Positions 7,904-17,088 are shown, counted from the first letter of the stretch. The stretch: DNA of 64,000 bases from Enhydrobacter aerosaccus (GCF_900167455.1 NZ_FUWJ01000015.1:1-64000); one strand, 5' to 3'. Made by a program: numbers and translations. The notes: generated by a model not told the origin, from the sequence alone.

Positions 7904-9331
7904 TCATCGGGCCTGCTCGAGCTGCGGCCCGTGCTGGATGTTCTGCACCCGGGCGATCAGATCCTGCGAGCTGGTGCTATAGCGGCGGCGATCCTCGGCC
8001 GGATCGGGCGCGCGCTCGTGCAGGACCGCCGCGGCACCGGAGAGGAAGAGCACCGCCCAGCAGGTCGGGCCGACATAGGCGCCCGAGGCCTGGCCCAGGA
8101 TCGCCCATGTCATCCAGCAGAAGGCGGCGCTGGGAATGCCGATGACGAAGAACCAGCGCGTCAGGGCAGCGCCGATCAGCACGCCGAAGCCGGCGCCGAG
8201 ATAGATCCAGTGCAGCCAGAAATAGTTGATCAGCAGTTCCGTCGCCGGCGACACGACCTGCCAGCCGACCGAATAGGCCGGCGACTGGACGTAGATGTTG
8301 ACCACGCGCTGCTCGATGAAGGGTTCGCCGGTGAGGCCGGCGCCCTGTAGCGGGAAGTCACGCACGATCTCCTTGGCGGCGATGGCCGGGCCGCGCACGC
8401 GATAGAAGAAGCTCGGGTCGTTGCCCGATTGCGCCTGCTTGAAGCGTTCGGAGAAGACGGTCTGGGCGAGCACGAAGAAGGCGGCCAGGAAGAACACCGA
8501 GACGATGGCCACTTTGAGGAGCTTGGCGACGTTGAGCCTGCCGTTCTGGCGGCTGGCCAGGAACAGCATGTAGGGCAGGATCAGCGCCAGCAGCAGCAGC
8601 AACGTCGGTCCCGGCATCGCGAAGATGCCGACCGCGACCAGCACCACATAGAGCAGCAGCTTGAAGCGCCAGCGGCTGACCACGAACCAGACGAAGGTGA
8701 AGAGCGTGTAGCAGAAGGTGACGCTGGCCGGTTCGGAGGCGAAGAATTTCGGCCGCACGCGATGGTACAGCAGCATGTCGCGCAGATCGTTCTCGTAGAC
8801 GCCGCGATTGTAGATCACCTGCCGCACCGAATCGCTGATCGGCCGCAAGCCGCCATAGGTCTCGAGCAGGCAGCCGACGACGATGAACAGCGAGATGCCG
8901 AGGAACAGGCCGGTGATCTGGCTGCGGCGCGCCTGGATCACGGTGAGGAACAGCGCGTAGCCGATGACGATGGAATAGGTGAGCTGGATCAGCCCGTTCA
9001 GCCGCCGCGACAGGAACGTCAGGTTGGGCGCGCACAGGATCGAGACGACATAGAGGAACATCACACCGATCAGCGTGCCGAAGGCGCGCGGTGTGATTGC
9101 GTCGCGCCGCCGCCACAGCAGGATCACGCCGGCGATGCCCGCGGGTGCCGACGGGAAGGGCACCTTGGTCGAAAGCCAGATTGTATAGTTGGTGTAGAGG
9201 CCCAGCAGGAACAGGCAGATCAGCGCCATGTCGGCGGCGCTGATGCCGGGCGCTCGGGCCATCGCGGCAGCGTTCGGCGTTCGACCGGCCCAGACCGATT
9301 CGACGTGCCAGTGGTAAGGGGCGTAGCTCAT
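7904..9331 (-). CDS. O-antigen ligase/polymerase-like membrane protein
   Basis: 475 aa with about 10-12 predicted transmembrane segments, a large soluble loop around residues 285-345 (FSERFKQAQSGNDPSFFYRVRGPAIAAKEIVRDFPLQGAG) and a charged C-terminal tail. The topology, and the loop before the last helices with a G-x-G-type motif, resemble the Wzy/WaaL family of glycan polymerases and ligases in the inner membrane. The family is divergent and the assignment is from topology, so a generic polytopic protein is possible. No sugar genes are adjacent; the main glycan region starts 26 kb away. Confidence 0.6.
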   Translation of the reverse strand: MSYAPYHWHVESVWAGRTPNAAAMARAPGISAADMALICLFLLGLYTNYTIWLSTKVPFPSAPAGIAGVILLWRRRDAITPRAFGTLIGVMFLYVVSILCAPNLTFLSRRLNGLIQLTYSIVIGYALFLTVIQARRSQITGLFLGISLFIVVGCLLETYGGLRPISDSVRQVIYNRGVYENDLRDMLLYHRVRPKFFASEPASVTFCYTLFTFVWFVVSRWRFKLLLYVVLVAVGIFAMPGPTLLLLLALILPYMLFLASRQNGRLNVAKLLKVAIVSVFFLAAFFVLAQTVFSERFKQAQSGNDPSFFYRVRGPAIAAKEIVRDFPLQGAGLTGEPFIEQRVVNIYVQSPAYSVGWQVVSPATELLINYFWLHWIYLGAGFGVLIGAALTRWFFVIGIPSAAFCWMTWAILGQASGAYVGPTCWAVLFLSGAAAVLHERAPDPAEDRRRYSTSSQDLIARVQNIQHGPQLEQAR

Positions 9332-9503
9332 CGAAGGGCCGCCTCTTCAACTGTCGTGTCCCCCGCACGATCTGCTTACCACCGCTGGTGGAACCGCGGC
9401 GTGTCCATGGTGTGTCCACCATTCGGTACGCTTGCATACCGTGATGCAATGCAACCTTCCCTTGAAGAGGGCGGCTCCGAAATGTCCGTCGCGCGGACCC
9501 GAC

Positions 9504-10220
9504 CTACAGCCAGCGCGCGGCGTAGGGCAGCACGATCGCGGTCAGCAGACCGTTCACGCCCATGGCCAGGCCGGCATAGGCGCCGGCGGTCGGATTGACC
9601 TGATAGGCGCGGGCGGTGCCGATGCCATGCGCGACCGTGCCGGCGGCGAGACCGCGGGCGCGCCAGTCCCTGATGCCGGCGGTATCGAGGACCCAGGTGG
9701 CGATGATGGCGCCCAGCACGCCGGTCAGGATCACCAGCACGGCGGTCAGCGAGGGAATGCCACCGAGCTTCTCGGTGATGCCCATGGCGATCGGCGTGGT
9801 CACCGACTTGGGCGCCAGCGACAGCAATGTCGCGCGCGACGCCCCCAGCGCCCAGGCCACCACGACCGCCGTTCCCGCCGCGGTCACCGAGCCGCCCGCA
9901 ATCGACAGCAGCAGCGGGCCGATATGGCGCCGCAGCATCGCCGCCTCGCGCCACAGCGGCAGGCCGAGCGCGACCGTGGCCGTGCCCAGCAGGAAGTGGA
10001 CGAACTGGGCGCCGGCGAAATACTGCGCATAGGGCACGTCGGTGCGCGCCAGCAGGAGCACGAGCAGGATCACGGCGATCAGCACCGGATTGGCGGCCGG
10101 GTTGCCGCGCGTGCGCGCCTGCAGGTAGCGGCCGATCTGATAGGCGATCAGCGTCGCGGTGAGCCATACCAGCGGGCCGGCGGCGAGATAGACCCAGAGC
10201 TTGTAGAAGGGCTCGCTCAT
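9504..10220 (-). CDS. lrgB: LrgB family membrane protein
   Basis: 238 aa, about seven transmembrane segments. The family core (SLAPKSVTTPIAMGITEKLGG and AHGIGTARA) is clear. LrgB/CidB proteins work with LrgA/CidA in the inner membrane, affecting murein hydrolase activity, glycolate/pyruvate export or programmed lysis. Its ATG overlaps the lrgA stop by four bases (ATGA at 10217-10220), so the pair is translationally coupled. Confidence 0.92.
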   Translation of the reverse strand: MSEPFYKLWVYLAAGPLVWLTATLIAYQIGRYLQARTRGNPAANPVLIAVILLVLLLARTDVPYAQYFAGAQFVHFLLGTATVALGLPLWREAAMLRRHIGPLLLSIAGGSVTAAGTAVVVAWALGASRATLLSLAPKSVTTPIAMGITEKLGGIPSLTAVLVILTGVLGAIIATWVLDTAGIRDWRARGLAAGTVAHGIGTARAYQVNPTAGAYAGLAMGVNGLLTAIVLPYAARWL

Positions 10221-10564
10221 CGCCTGTCCTCCGCCGGCATCAGCAGGCGCATGAGAAAGGCCGTCACCAGAATGCCGGCCACGGTGCTGACCAGCAGCGC
10301 GACGGTGATCGGCAGCCACTCCCGTTCGAGCAGGCCGAGATGCAGCGAGACGCCGACACCGGCCGGCACGAACAGCAGGCCGAGATTGGACAGCAGGCCG
10401 TCGACCACGCCGCGCAGCCGGTCCGCCAGCGCCGGATAGGCCATGAGCGCGATCGCCAGCATCACCATGCCGATGACGGGACCGGGAACCGGCAGTTGGA
10501 ACAGACGCGCCGCCGCTTCGCCGGCCAGTTGGAAGGCAAGCAGCCAGGTCGCCGCCTCGAGCAT
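10217..10564 (-). CDS. lrgA: LrgA/CidA family holin-like protein
   Basis: 115 aa with four predicted transmembrane helices. The motif LPVPGPVIGMVML is the family signature, and FVPAGVGVSLHLGLLEREWLPI follows in the usual place. It forms a two-gene operon with lrgB. The role (membrane permeability, metabolite export or antiholin-type control) is known only from relatives. Confidence 0.92.
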   Translation of the reverse strand: MLEAATWLLAFQLAGEAAARLFQLPVPGPVIGMVMLAIALMAYPALADRLRGVVDGLLSNLGLLFVPAGVGVSLHLGLLEREWLPITVALLVSTVAGILVTAFLMRLLMPAEDRR

Positions 10565-10599
10565 GGAGCACCTCTACGCCGTGTCGGAAGCGCCAGGGT

Positions 10600-10665
10600 C
10601 GCAGATCGCCGTGCGGGCGGCGAGGCGACGGTTGTCGCCTCCGAGGCGCCGGCCTCGCCTCGTGG
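10600..10665. terminator. GC-rich inverted repeat between lrgA and the kinase-like gene
   Basis: A cluster of complementary segments (GCGAGGCGAC paired with GTCGCCTC, and a second GGCG/CGCC set) lies in the 104-base gap just downstream of the leftward kinase-like gene. It would fold into stable hairpins. There is no clear T-run, so the terminator role is tentative. Confidence 0.4.
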
Positions 10666-10668
10666 GCT

Positions 10669-12750
10669 CTACTCCTGTCGCGTCAGCGTCAGGCCGCCGC
10701 TGGGACCGTTGTCGCCAGGCAGGGTGAACTGGACCGTGTTGCTCTGGATGCGCCCGTCAAAGTGCCGGCTCATGGGCTGGCATTGCGGCGTGAAGCCCTT
10801 GAAGTCGAGCGCCGCCGCGCCGTCGGGCGACACCGAGAGGGTGACGTCGGCCGCGCCGCAGCTCTCCGTCTTCCATTGCGCCGATCCTTTGCCGTCGACC
10901 AGGCGCAGGCTGACCGGCTGGGTGCCGGTCGGCAGCTCCGCCGTGCCGGCATAGGTGCCATCGAAGGGATTGGCCGCCGCCGTCGGCGCCGCGGCGGGCG
11001 CCGTCGTGGCTGCTGGCGTGGCTGCCGTATTGGTGCTCGGCGCCGAGGTCAGCAATGCCTGCTTCTGCGCGTCGCTCAGGAAACCTGTCGAGGGTTCGTT
11101 GCGGTTCTTCTGCCAGGCCGCGATGGCCTGGCGCGTCCGCGGTCCGAAGACGCCGTCGATTCCCTGGGGGTCGAAGCCTTGCGCCGCCAGCGCCGCTTGC
11201 AGCTGCTGCCGATCGGTCTGTGTGAGCTTGAGAGCGCTTTCGTTGGCCTGGGCGAGTTTGGGATCGGCCAGCTCGGCCTGCCGCCGGGCGTCGGCTTCGG
11301 CCTGCCGGCGCGCTTCCTCTTCCTTCTGTTGACGAAGTGCTGCCTGCTCGGCCTCGACCTGCTTCTGGCGCGCCTCTTCTTCACGGCGTGCGGCAGCCTC
11401 GGCCTCGGCCTTGCGGCGTGCCTCCTGCGCCGCCTGCGCCTGGTCGGCGCTTTCCGTCTTCGCCGGCGCCACGGTGGCGTGGGTAATCGGCGAGGACGGC
11501 ATGCCGAAGACGATATAGGCGAATGCACCCGCCGCCAGGACGGAGGCCACCGCCACCGTGGCCAGCAGGCCGCGTGACCGGCGTGGGGAAGGCCCTGGCT
11601 CCGTCGCGGCGGTAGCGGCGCGCTCCGGAGCGGGAGAGGCGGCGGCGTCCGATGCCGGCGAGGCAACGGGATGCGGCGGGATCTTTTCGACCACGATCGG
11701 CGGCGGTTCCGGCGCAGGCGGCGCGGCCGGGGAGGCAAAGCGCCGTGTCTGCCACGTGGCGGTCTCGGTGGTTTGGGGGCGGGGCGGCAGACGCGGCGGC
11801 AGCATGGGCGGCGGCTCCGCGGGCGCCGCCGGCACCACGCGAGTCGTTTGCCACAGGATCGACCGCCACTGCGCGATCGATTGCGGACGATCGCGCAGGT
11901 GCAAGCCCAACCCCCTGTCGATACCTGCCAGCATCGATGGCCGGAAGCCGGCGGGCCTCAGCCGCATCAAGGGCTGATAGTGATCCTCGAACAGCCGTTC
12001 GCGCGCTTTGGGAGGCGGTGCGCCGGTGAGCGTGTAATAGAAAGTGGCGGCCAGGCCATAGATGTCCGTCCAGGGTCCCTGCTTACCTGGCGTCATGTGC
12101 GCCGGCACCGTCGCGCCGGTGCCGATTTGCTCCGGCGCCGTGAAGGCGGAGGCGTCGGCCGGGTTCGTTATCGAACCGGCAGCGCCGAAATCGATCAATG
12201 TCGGCCGGCCTTCGGCATCGAGCACGATGTTTCGGGGATTGATGTCGCCGTGGAAGAAGCCGCGGCTATGCACCAGCTCGAGCCCTTCGAGGAGCGGCCA
12301 CAGAAGATGATCGATATCGGCCGGAACCAGGACGCCTTGCGTCTCGAGCCGCGTCGCCAGGGTGGTGCCGGCCAGCCGTTCCGTGACGATATAGGCCGTT
12401 CCGTTGGTCTCCAGGCATTCGAGGACGCGCACGATGCAGGGCGCGCGCAGCGCGGCGAGGATGCGCCCGCCATTGAGGAAGTGTCTGCGTCCACGCGCAA
12501 ATTCTTCGGACAGTCGGCTCGCATCGGTGATGATGGCGCCATCCTCGCGCCGCGTCGCCAGCGCGGGCGGCAGGAATTCGCGGATCGTGACCTCGCATCC
12601 CAGACGCATGTCGCGGGCACGATAGGTCGCACCGAACGCTCCCAGTCCGAGCAGCGCTTCGATGGTGAAACGGCCAACAGCTTGTCCCGGCAGCAGGGCG
12701 CCGAAGTCGGTGGCGCTCGGACTCTGCCTCATCTCGTCCGGAGGGGTCAT
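10669..12750 (-). CDS. Membrane-anchored Ser/Thr kinase-like protein with peptidoglycan-binding domain
   Basis: 693 aa from the ATG at 12750. Residues about 25-290 form a bacterial protein-kinase domain with glycine loop GLGAFG (35-40), HGDIN (167-171), DFG (187-189) and APEQ. The usual VAIK lysine is Arg57 (VTIR) and the lysine of HRDxK is Asn171, so catalysis may be weak or absent. A Pro-rich linker and one transmembrane helix (LLATVAVASVLAAGAFAYIVFG) follow, then a long Ala/Glu/Arg coiled coil. A peptidoglycan_binding_1-type domain comes next (GFDPQGIDGVFGPRTRQAI), then about 90 residues of unknown type. The domain order suggests a cytoplasmic kinase fold linked to a periplasmic wall sensor. 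The start could be 18 bases further in (12732). Confidence 0.85.
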   Translation of the reverse strand: MTPPDEMRQSPSATDFGALLPGQAVGRFTIEALLGLGAFGATYRARDMRLGCEVTIREFLPPALATRREDGAIITDASRLSEEFARGRRHFLNGGRILAALRAPCIVRVLECLETNGTAYIVTERLAGTTLATRLETQGVLVPADIDHLLWPLLEGLELVHSRGFFHGDINPRNIVLDAEGRPTLIDFGAAGSITNPADASAFTAPEQIGTGATVPAHMTPGKQGPWTDIYGLAATFYYTLTGAPPPKARERLFEDHYQPLMRLRPAGFRPSMLAGIDRGLGLHLRDRPQSIAQWRSILWQTTRVVPAAPAEPPPMLPPRLPPRPQTTETATWQTRRFASPAAPPAPEPPPIVVEKIPPHPVASPASDAAASPAPERAATAATEPGPSPRRSRGLLATVAVASVLAAGAFAYIVFGMPSSPITHATVAPAKTESADQAQAAQEARRKAEAEAAARREEEARQKQVEAEQAALRQQKEEEARRQAEADARRQAELADPKLAQANESALKLTQTDRQQLQAALAAQGFDPQGIDGVFGPRTRQAIAAWQKNRNEPSTGFLSDAQKQALLTSAPSTNTAATPAATTAPAAAPTAAANPFDGTYAGTAELPTGTQPVSLRLVDGKGSAQWKTESCGAADVTLSVSPDGAAALDFKGFTPQCQPMSRHFDGRIQSNTVQFTLPGDNGPSGGLTLTRQE

Positions 12751-12948
12751 CGCTCGCGCGAAAAACAATGTTGTGGTGCAGCGCTTTGGGTAGCAGCGAT
12801 GCCGGTCAATAGCCCGTGACAAAGTTGCGGCAGGCCGCCCCTGCAACATCAGCGACACGGAACGATGGCAGTCCGTACGGCTCCGTACGGCTCCGGACGG
12901 CGGTCAGGGGCTCTGCAACCCGGCCTGGTTCGCAGGGTTGGTTGGGGC

Positions 12949-13320
12949 ATGGATCATCGATCTTCGACGTCTGCCGCATCGCCTTCCTTCTCGGGAGCCA
13001 CGTCGTCCGAGGTCAAGGCCGACATCGATCGCGGCCTCGCTGGCGACAAGGTCGCCACGCCCGACCCAGGCCTCGCCGCCTTCGGCACGGACGAGGAAGC
13101 GGCCGGCACGCCCACGCCCGCCGATGCCTTCGCGGCGATGCGCAGCGAGCAGCGGCGGATCGGCCGCGACGCCGGTCCGGTGAGGGCTCCGACGAACCCC
13201 GCGGCAGTGCGCAGTCGCGGCACGCTGGCCGGCCTCCTGCGCTGGACGGGCCTGGCGATCGCGGCGCTGATCGTGGCTGCGATCGTGCTGATGGCGGCGG
13301 GCTTTCCGCCGTTTCGCTAG
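12949..13320 (+). CDS. Small protein with C-terminal membrane anchor
   Basis: 123 aa, function unknown. The first 90 residues are hydrophilic and Ala/Asp-rich with no signal peptide. The last 30 hold a single transmembrane helix (TGLAIAALIVAAIVLMAAGF) and end two residues after PPFR-type polar residues, as in tail-anchored proteins. The ATG at 12949 follows a G-rich stretch and gives a compact protein; a longer in-frame start at 12865 would add a low-complexity segment derived from short CCGTACGGCT repeats and is less likely. It is divergent from the kinase-like gene. Confidence 0.6.
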   Translation: MDHRSSTSAASPSFSGATSSEVKADIDRGLAGDKVATPDPGLAAFGTDEEAAGTPTPADAFAAMRSEQRRIGRDAGPVRAPTNPAAVRSRGTLAGLLRWTGLAIAALIVAAIVLMAAGFPPFR

Positions 13321-13598
13321 CGATCGGCAAGACACGGCGATGCACCGAAATACGCATAGCTGATTGCGATGCCCGTAGGATCCGGTCCTGTCCGGTCGCA
13401 CGGCTTGTGGGCGGCGAAGCGCTGTCCGCAACGTGTTGATGGTGCACGTCGCCATGGCCACCTTCAGCGCCAAGGCTCGCCTCCGACACCGCGTGCCTCG
13501 GCGGCGGCAGTCTTTTTTCGGCAGCAGGACGTTGTTAGACTTCGGTTCTCGGTTGAACGGCAAGTCTTGTGTCACGAGTCAGTGCACGAGGGATGGAC

Positions 13599-13754
13599 AT
13601 GCAGGACTTCATCCGACGACGGAACATCAAGCTTTTGCAGGAAGCCATCGAGAAGGAGCGCGATCAGAGCAAGCGTCTCGTGCTCGAGCGCTTGCTTGCG
13701 GATCAGCAGAGGCTGGATATCTCCGGCAAACGCGCGCAGGCGGCCGAAGACTGA
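13599..13754 (+). CDS. Small FIRRRNI-type helical protein
   Basis: 51 aa (MQDFIRRRNIKLLQEAIEKE at the start). The sequence is a highly charged two-helix module of the kind often found as tiny stand-alone proteins in rhizobia-like alphaproteobacteria; function unknown. It resembles the N-terminus of the PAS protein at 7270. The start at 13599 is set by GAGGG at 13588-13592; the ATG at 13593 would be too close to it. It converges tail-to-tail with the regulator at 13758, 3 bases apart. Confidence 0.65.
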   Translation: MQDFIRRRNIKLLQEAIEKERDQSKRLVLERLLADQQRLDISGKRAQAAED

Positions 13755-13757
13755 CGA

Positions 13758-14714
13758 TCAGGCGATCGCGGTCGCCGAGACGGGCTGCTGCAGGTGCGTA
13801 TGATCCCAGGCGCTCAGGATCCCCAGTTGCCGCAGCGGTTCGAACATCCGCAGCAGGCTGCCGTGATTGAGCTCGAGCAGCGCCATGATCTCTGGCCGCG
13901 CGACATAGGCTGAGGCAACGATCACGCCGCCTTTCCGCTTGAGGCAGCGCCCGTCGCGCACGAGGCGCGTCAGGCGGCGACTGACCGTCGATTCGCCGAG
14001 GCCGAGGATCTCGGCGATGGTCGCGGCATTCACCGGAACCCTCAACTCGTCGGGCATGATGCCGGGACCGATGGCGGCCGACGGCAGTGTCGCGGTGTGC
14101 TCCGAATTCTCGCGTTGAACCGCGAGCAGGATCATCGCCATTGTCAGATCGCCCGACGTGCGCACGAACGCGGACGTCATGCGCAGCAAGTGCCCATAGG
14201 CGACATGTGCAACCGCGCGGATCAGCGGTGCGCCCTCATAGGGCGGCACCTTGTCGGCATAGAGCTCGGTCAGGCAAAGATTATCGCGGAGACGATTATA
14301 GAGCACCTGAGCCAGTTCCCAGGTCCGAAGCATGGCGCTCTTGTATTCTTCGCGCGCGAGCACCTGCGTCGGGACGACCACGCCATTCGGTCCGATCACG
14401 CAAATGCCGTTAGCCGCAAGTTGCTGGATGCGACGGCGCACCGTTTCGAACGGAATGCAGATCATGTTGGCGACGGCACTGATGGTGACTGGCTTGCGCG
14501 CCTCGTCCGGCAACAGTGCGTCAAGGGTGCCGTAGCTGCGCAGGAATTCCGGATCGGCGCTGAGCGTCGCGGTGTTGGATTGCCCGACTGCGGATACGAT
14601 CAGGCGATCGAGAAGATCCTCGCCGACCGGCGTCTCCGTCAAAAGATCCAGGAGCAGGGAGTTCGAGGCGCGCATCGCAGCCGCCAGTTCCGAAAGGGAT
14701 ACCGTGGTCGTCAT
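13758..14714 (-). CDS. Putative regulator with two helix-turn-helix segments
   Basis: 318 aa, cytoplasmic. Two HTH-like stretches are visible. The first is at about residues 75-105 (VTISAVANMICIPFETVRRR), the second at about 232-262 (VNAATIAEILGLGESTVSRR, then LTRLVRDG). Each resembles the DNA-binding part of winged-helix (Crp/MarR-type) regulators, so this may be an internally duplicated regulator. The middle is helical with no recognised ligand-binding motif. Target genes are unknown. Confidence 0.7.
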   Translation of the reverse strand: MTTTVSLSELAAAMRASNSLLLDLLTETPVGEDLLDRLIVSAVGQSNTATLSADPEFLRSYGTLDALLPDEARKPVTISAVANMICIPFETVRRRIQQLAANGICVIGPNGVVVPTQVLAREEYKSAMLRTWELAQVLYNRLRDNLCLTELYADKVPPYEGAPLIRAVAHVAYGHLLRMTSAFVRTSGDLTMAMILLAVQRENSEHTATLPSAAIGPGIMPDELRVPVNAATIAEILGLGESTVSRRLTRLVRDGRCLKRKGGVIVASAYVARPEIMALLELNHGSLLRMFEPLRQLGILSAWDHTHLQQPVSATAIA

Positions 14715-14777
14715 TACGAGTATTGTTCTCCGGTGTCCTGATGCACGGGTGGGTTACGGGGCGTGATCGCTCGCAGA

Positions 14778-14972
14778 TCAATGGGCGGGAACGCTTGGGG
14801 CCGCCTGTCTCTCCAGCAGCAACTTCCCGGTAGCCCTATTGATCAGATGGATTTTCCAGCATGCCGGACAGAAATGCGGCTCGTGCCAGCGCATATCGTC
14901 GACAACCGCCTCGATCGACGCTTCCACATGGCGGCCGGTATTGGGGCATCGATAGATGATCGTGGCTTTCAT
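14778..14972 (-). CDS. Small putative zinc-ribbon-like protein
   Basis: 64 aa (MKATIIYRCPNTGRHVEASI at the start). It has a CPNTG near the N-terminus and a CPAC near residue 36; the pair could bind a metal as a minimal zinc ribbon. Such small proteins are frequent in alphaproteobacteria and have no known role. A short AT-rich gap upstream may hold its promoter. Confidence 0.6.
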   Translation of the reverse strand: MKATIIYRCPNTGRHVEASIEAVVDDMRWHEPHFCPACWKIHLINRATGKLLLERQAAPSVPAH

Positions 14973-15134
14973 AATGAAACATTATGCCGCTACCTCTGCC
15001 GTTCGACCTTGAGGCAGATCAAGAAAAAAATGCACGGCAGCCGCGATTCATTAACAACTGATAATGGGAGAGGATTTTTTCCGGAATATTTTGATCAGCG
15101 GAGTCATACTTTAGTCGAAGGCCGGTAATCCGCG

Positions 15135-15347
15135 TTAGCGGCTATGCTCCAGGAAAACCCGGCCGCGGTTCGTCACCAGGACGAGTTGTCCCTCGCGTTT
15201 GACGTAGCCCTTGTCTGTCGCTTCCTCCCACACCGGCAGGCGTGGGCAGGACGTCCGCCAGCCGTCCATCACTTCGGCATAAGTACGCGGCTGTCGGTCG
15301 AGCCATTCCAGAAGATCGCAGATCAGCGGGACCAGGGTATCGGTCAT
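15135..15347 (-). CDS. Small winged-helix-like hypothetical protein
   Basis: 70 aa from the ATG at 15347 (MTDTLVPLICDLLEWLDRQP at the start). The pattern of an N-terminal helix, TYAEVMDGWRTSCPRLPVWEEA and the basic VKREGQLVLVTNRGRVFL resembles a small winged-helix fold common as orphan proteins in alphaproteobacteria. The longer in-frame start at 15392 adds a basic segment without a ribosome site and is not preferred. Function is unknown. Confidence 0.6.
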   Translation of the reverse strand: MTDTLVPLICDLLEWLDRQPRTYAEVMDGWRTSCPRLPVWEEATDKGYVKREGQLVLVTNRGRVFLEHSR

Positions 15348-15659
15348 GGCGGCATTATCGGCAAACCGGTGCCGGCGCGCCAATATATGCAAGTGTGTCG
15401 CGCGATATGTTTTTTCTATGCGATGTCCAATAATCAGTTGGGACGCACCACCGGATTACGATGCGATCATTTCCACGGAACGCCTGGCGCATCCAGGACC
15501 GCTCATCACTGCAAAAACAATTATGAGTCCAACATTTTTGTTTCCGTGATGTCAGTTGCATGGACGACTCGCGGCGCGCCATGTTAGTTGCTTGCATGGA
15601 GGGTGCGTATGAGTTCGGTCTTCGACCGATGCGCCACCTCGGTTGGGGGAGAAATTTCG
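15348..15659. other. Intergenic region, comparatively AT-rich
   Basis: About 310 bases between divergent genes. It has lower GC than average and no protein-like frame. It must contain promoters for both flanking genes, but no box stands out. An alternative start of the rightward gene lies at 15609, with a GGAGG six bases ahead. Confidence 0.4.
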
Positions 15660-16163
15660 ATGGAGTGTTGCCGGGGGATCGGCCTTGTGGCGGCGAGCTG
15701 TCTTATGCTTCTCGCTGCGCCGGTCTTCGGTCAGGAGATCGAGGCGCTGGTTGCATGCGCACCGATTTCCGAAGCCGCCGCGGCCGGCACTTGGACGGGA
15801 GGATTGCTGTTGGCACCTTGCCGCGCGCCCTCCCTGCCTCCTTCTTTCGTGATGCCCTTCCAGTCCGACTCGTCGCCGGCGGCAGCCGATGCAGCCGAAC
15901 CGTTGACGGCCGATCTTCATCTCGCCTCGACCGAGCTCGGCTTCGACAAGGGCGTGGGGCCGGCGCCCGGGCGCTCTGTCCGATACCTGGGGCACAAATA
16001 TCGGGTGATCGACATCGAGGTTCAGGGCGGCGGGCCTTCCTTCTCGGGCGGCAGCGCCTTCGTGGTCGGCCTCGCCGGCAGCAGCCTGATCGTCGGGCTG
16101 AAGGCAATCGAACCGGGCAGTGCGCTCGATCCCGACCGCGCCGATCCATCGGTCGTGAACTGA
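15660..16163 (+). CDS. Secreted or periplasmic hypothetical protein
   Basis: 167 aa from the ATG at 15660. It begins with a good Sec signal (MECCRGIGLVAASCLMLLAA, then PVFGQ), followed by a Pro/Ala-rich segment and a compact C-terminal half with repeated Gly/Ser turns (GGGPSFSGGSAFVVGLAGSS). No family is recognised. GGGGGAG precedes this ATG by eight bases. The upstream ATG at 15609 also has a GGAGG and would add 17 residues before the signal peptide, so the start is not certain. It converges with the epimerase-like gene. Confidence 0.6.
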   Translation: MECCRGIGLVAASCLMLLAAPVFGQEIEALVACAPISEAAAAGTWTGGLLLAPCRAPSLPPSFVMPFQSDSSPAAADAAEPLTADLHLASTELGFDKGVGPAPGRSVRYLGHKYRVIDIEVQGGGPSFSGGSAFVVGLAGSSLIVGLKAIEPGSALDPDRADPSVVN

Positions 16164-16182
16164 CGACCTCGCTGCTTTCGCG

Positions 16183-17088
16183 TCAGCGGCGCAGCGTTAT
16201 CTTCATCTCGAACGCCTGTGCGTCCCCAGGGGGCAAGATCGCCATGCCCGGCTTGGTGCGCAATTCGTCGTCGAAGTCCGTCGGGCTGGCAAAGCCATGC
16301 CAGGGCTCGATGCAGACGAAGCCGGCGCCGGGTTTCGACCAGATGCCGAGATGCGGCATGTCGGGAAAGGCGACTTCCAGCTGCGGGCCCATCGCCGCTC
16401 CCCCTGTCGCCGCGCCGTAGGTGACCTTGCGGCTTGCCAGCCGGTCGAAGATCAAGGCGTCATCGCGGAACAGATCGTCGGCCAAGGCCAGGGTGTGGTC
16501 ATGGACCGGCGACGCAAAGAGATGCGGCGCCAGCAATCCATTCTCCAGCCGCCGGACAGCGAGCGGCTCCGGCATCTCGAAACGGATCGCATGCTCCTCG
16601 CGTGGCCGCCCATAGGGCAGAGGCCAGTGGAAGGCGGGATGGAAACCGAACGAGACGGGCATGCGTTCACTGCCGGTGTTGGTCGCGGTCGCCACGATCT
16701 CGAGGCGCGGTCCGACGATCTCGTAGACGACGTCGAGCGTGAAGTTGAATGGGTACTGGGCGCGGGTCTCGCTGCTCGACGCGAGCCGCCACTGGCATCG
16801 CGATGCCGTCGAGGCGAGGCACTGGAAACGCGAGCGGCGGGCAAAGCCATGTCGTTGCAGAGGATAGGTCTTGCCGTGCACGCGGATGACGTCGCCCTTG
16901 ACGCTGCCGACGATGGGGAAGAGCAGCGGCGCGTGTCCCGTCCAATAAGCCGGATCGCCGTTCCACAGGAGCTCGCGCCCGTCGCCATCCTGCAATCGGA
17001 CCAGCTCGGCGCCGAGTTCGGAAATCTCGGCGCGCAGATCACGGCTTGCGATGGACACGATCCTGGGATCGGCAACGGCTGAACTCAT
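16183..17088 (-). CDS. Aldose 1-epimerase family protein (galactose-mutarotase fold)
   Basis: 301 aa, about the length of the LacX/YihR-type members. Family features are the N-terminal ISELGAELVRLQDGDGRELLWNG region, a His-rich FGFHPAFHW and the C-terminal CIEPWHGFASP, which carries the likely catalytic Glu. It should interconvert alpha and beta anomers of a sugar or sugar phosphate in the cytoplasm. The substrate is unknown. There are no sugar-catabolic genes nearby to guide it. Confidence 0.85.
   Translation of the reverse strand: MSSAVADPRIVSIASRDLRAEISELGAELVRLQDGDGRELLWNGDPAYWTGHAPLLFPIVGSVKGDVIRVHGKTYPLQRHGFARRSRFQCLASTASRCQWRLASSSETRAQYPFNFTLDVVYEIVGPRLEIVATATNTGSERMPVSFGFHPAFHWPLPYGRPREEHAIRFEMPEPLAVRRLENGLLAPHLFASPVHDHTLALADDLFRDDALIFDRLASRKVTYGAATGGAAMGPQLEVAFPDMPHLGIWSKPGAGFVCIEPWHGFASPTDFDDELRTKPGMAILPPGDAQAFEMKITLRR

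Noticed and set aside
8429..9598. 389-codon plus-strand frame opposite the O-antigen-ligase-like gene
   Set aside because: Composition is Glu/Gln/His-rich antisense shadow; the minus-strand frame has clear transmembrane segments.
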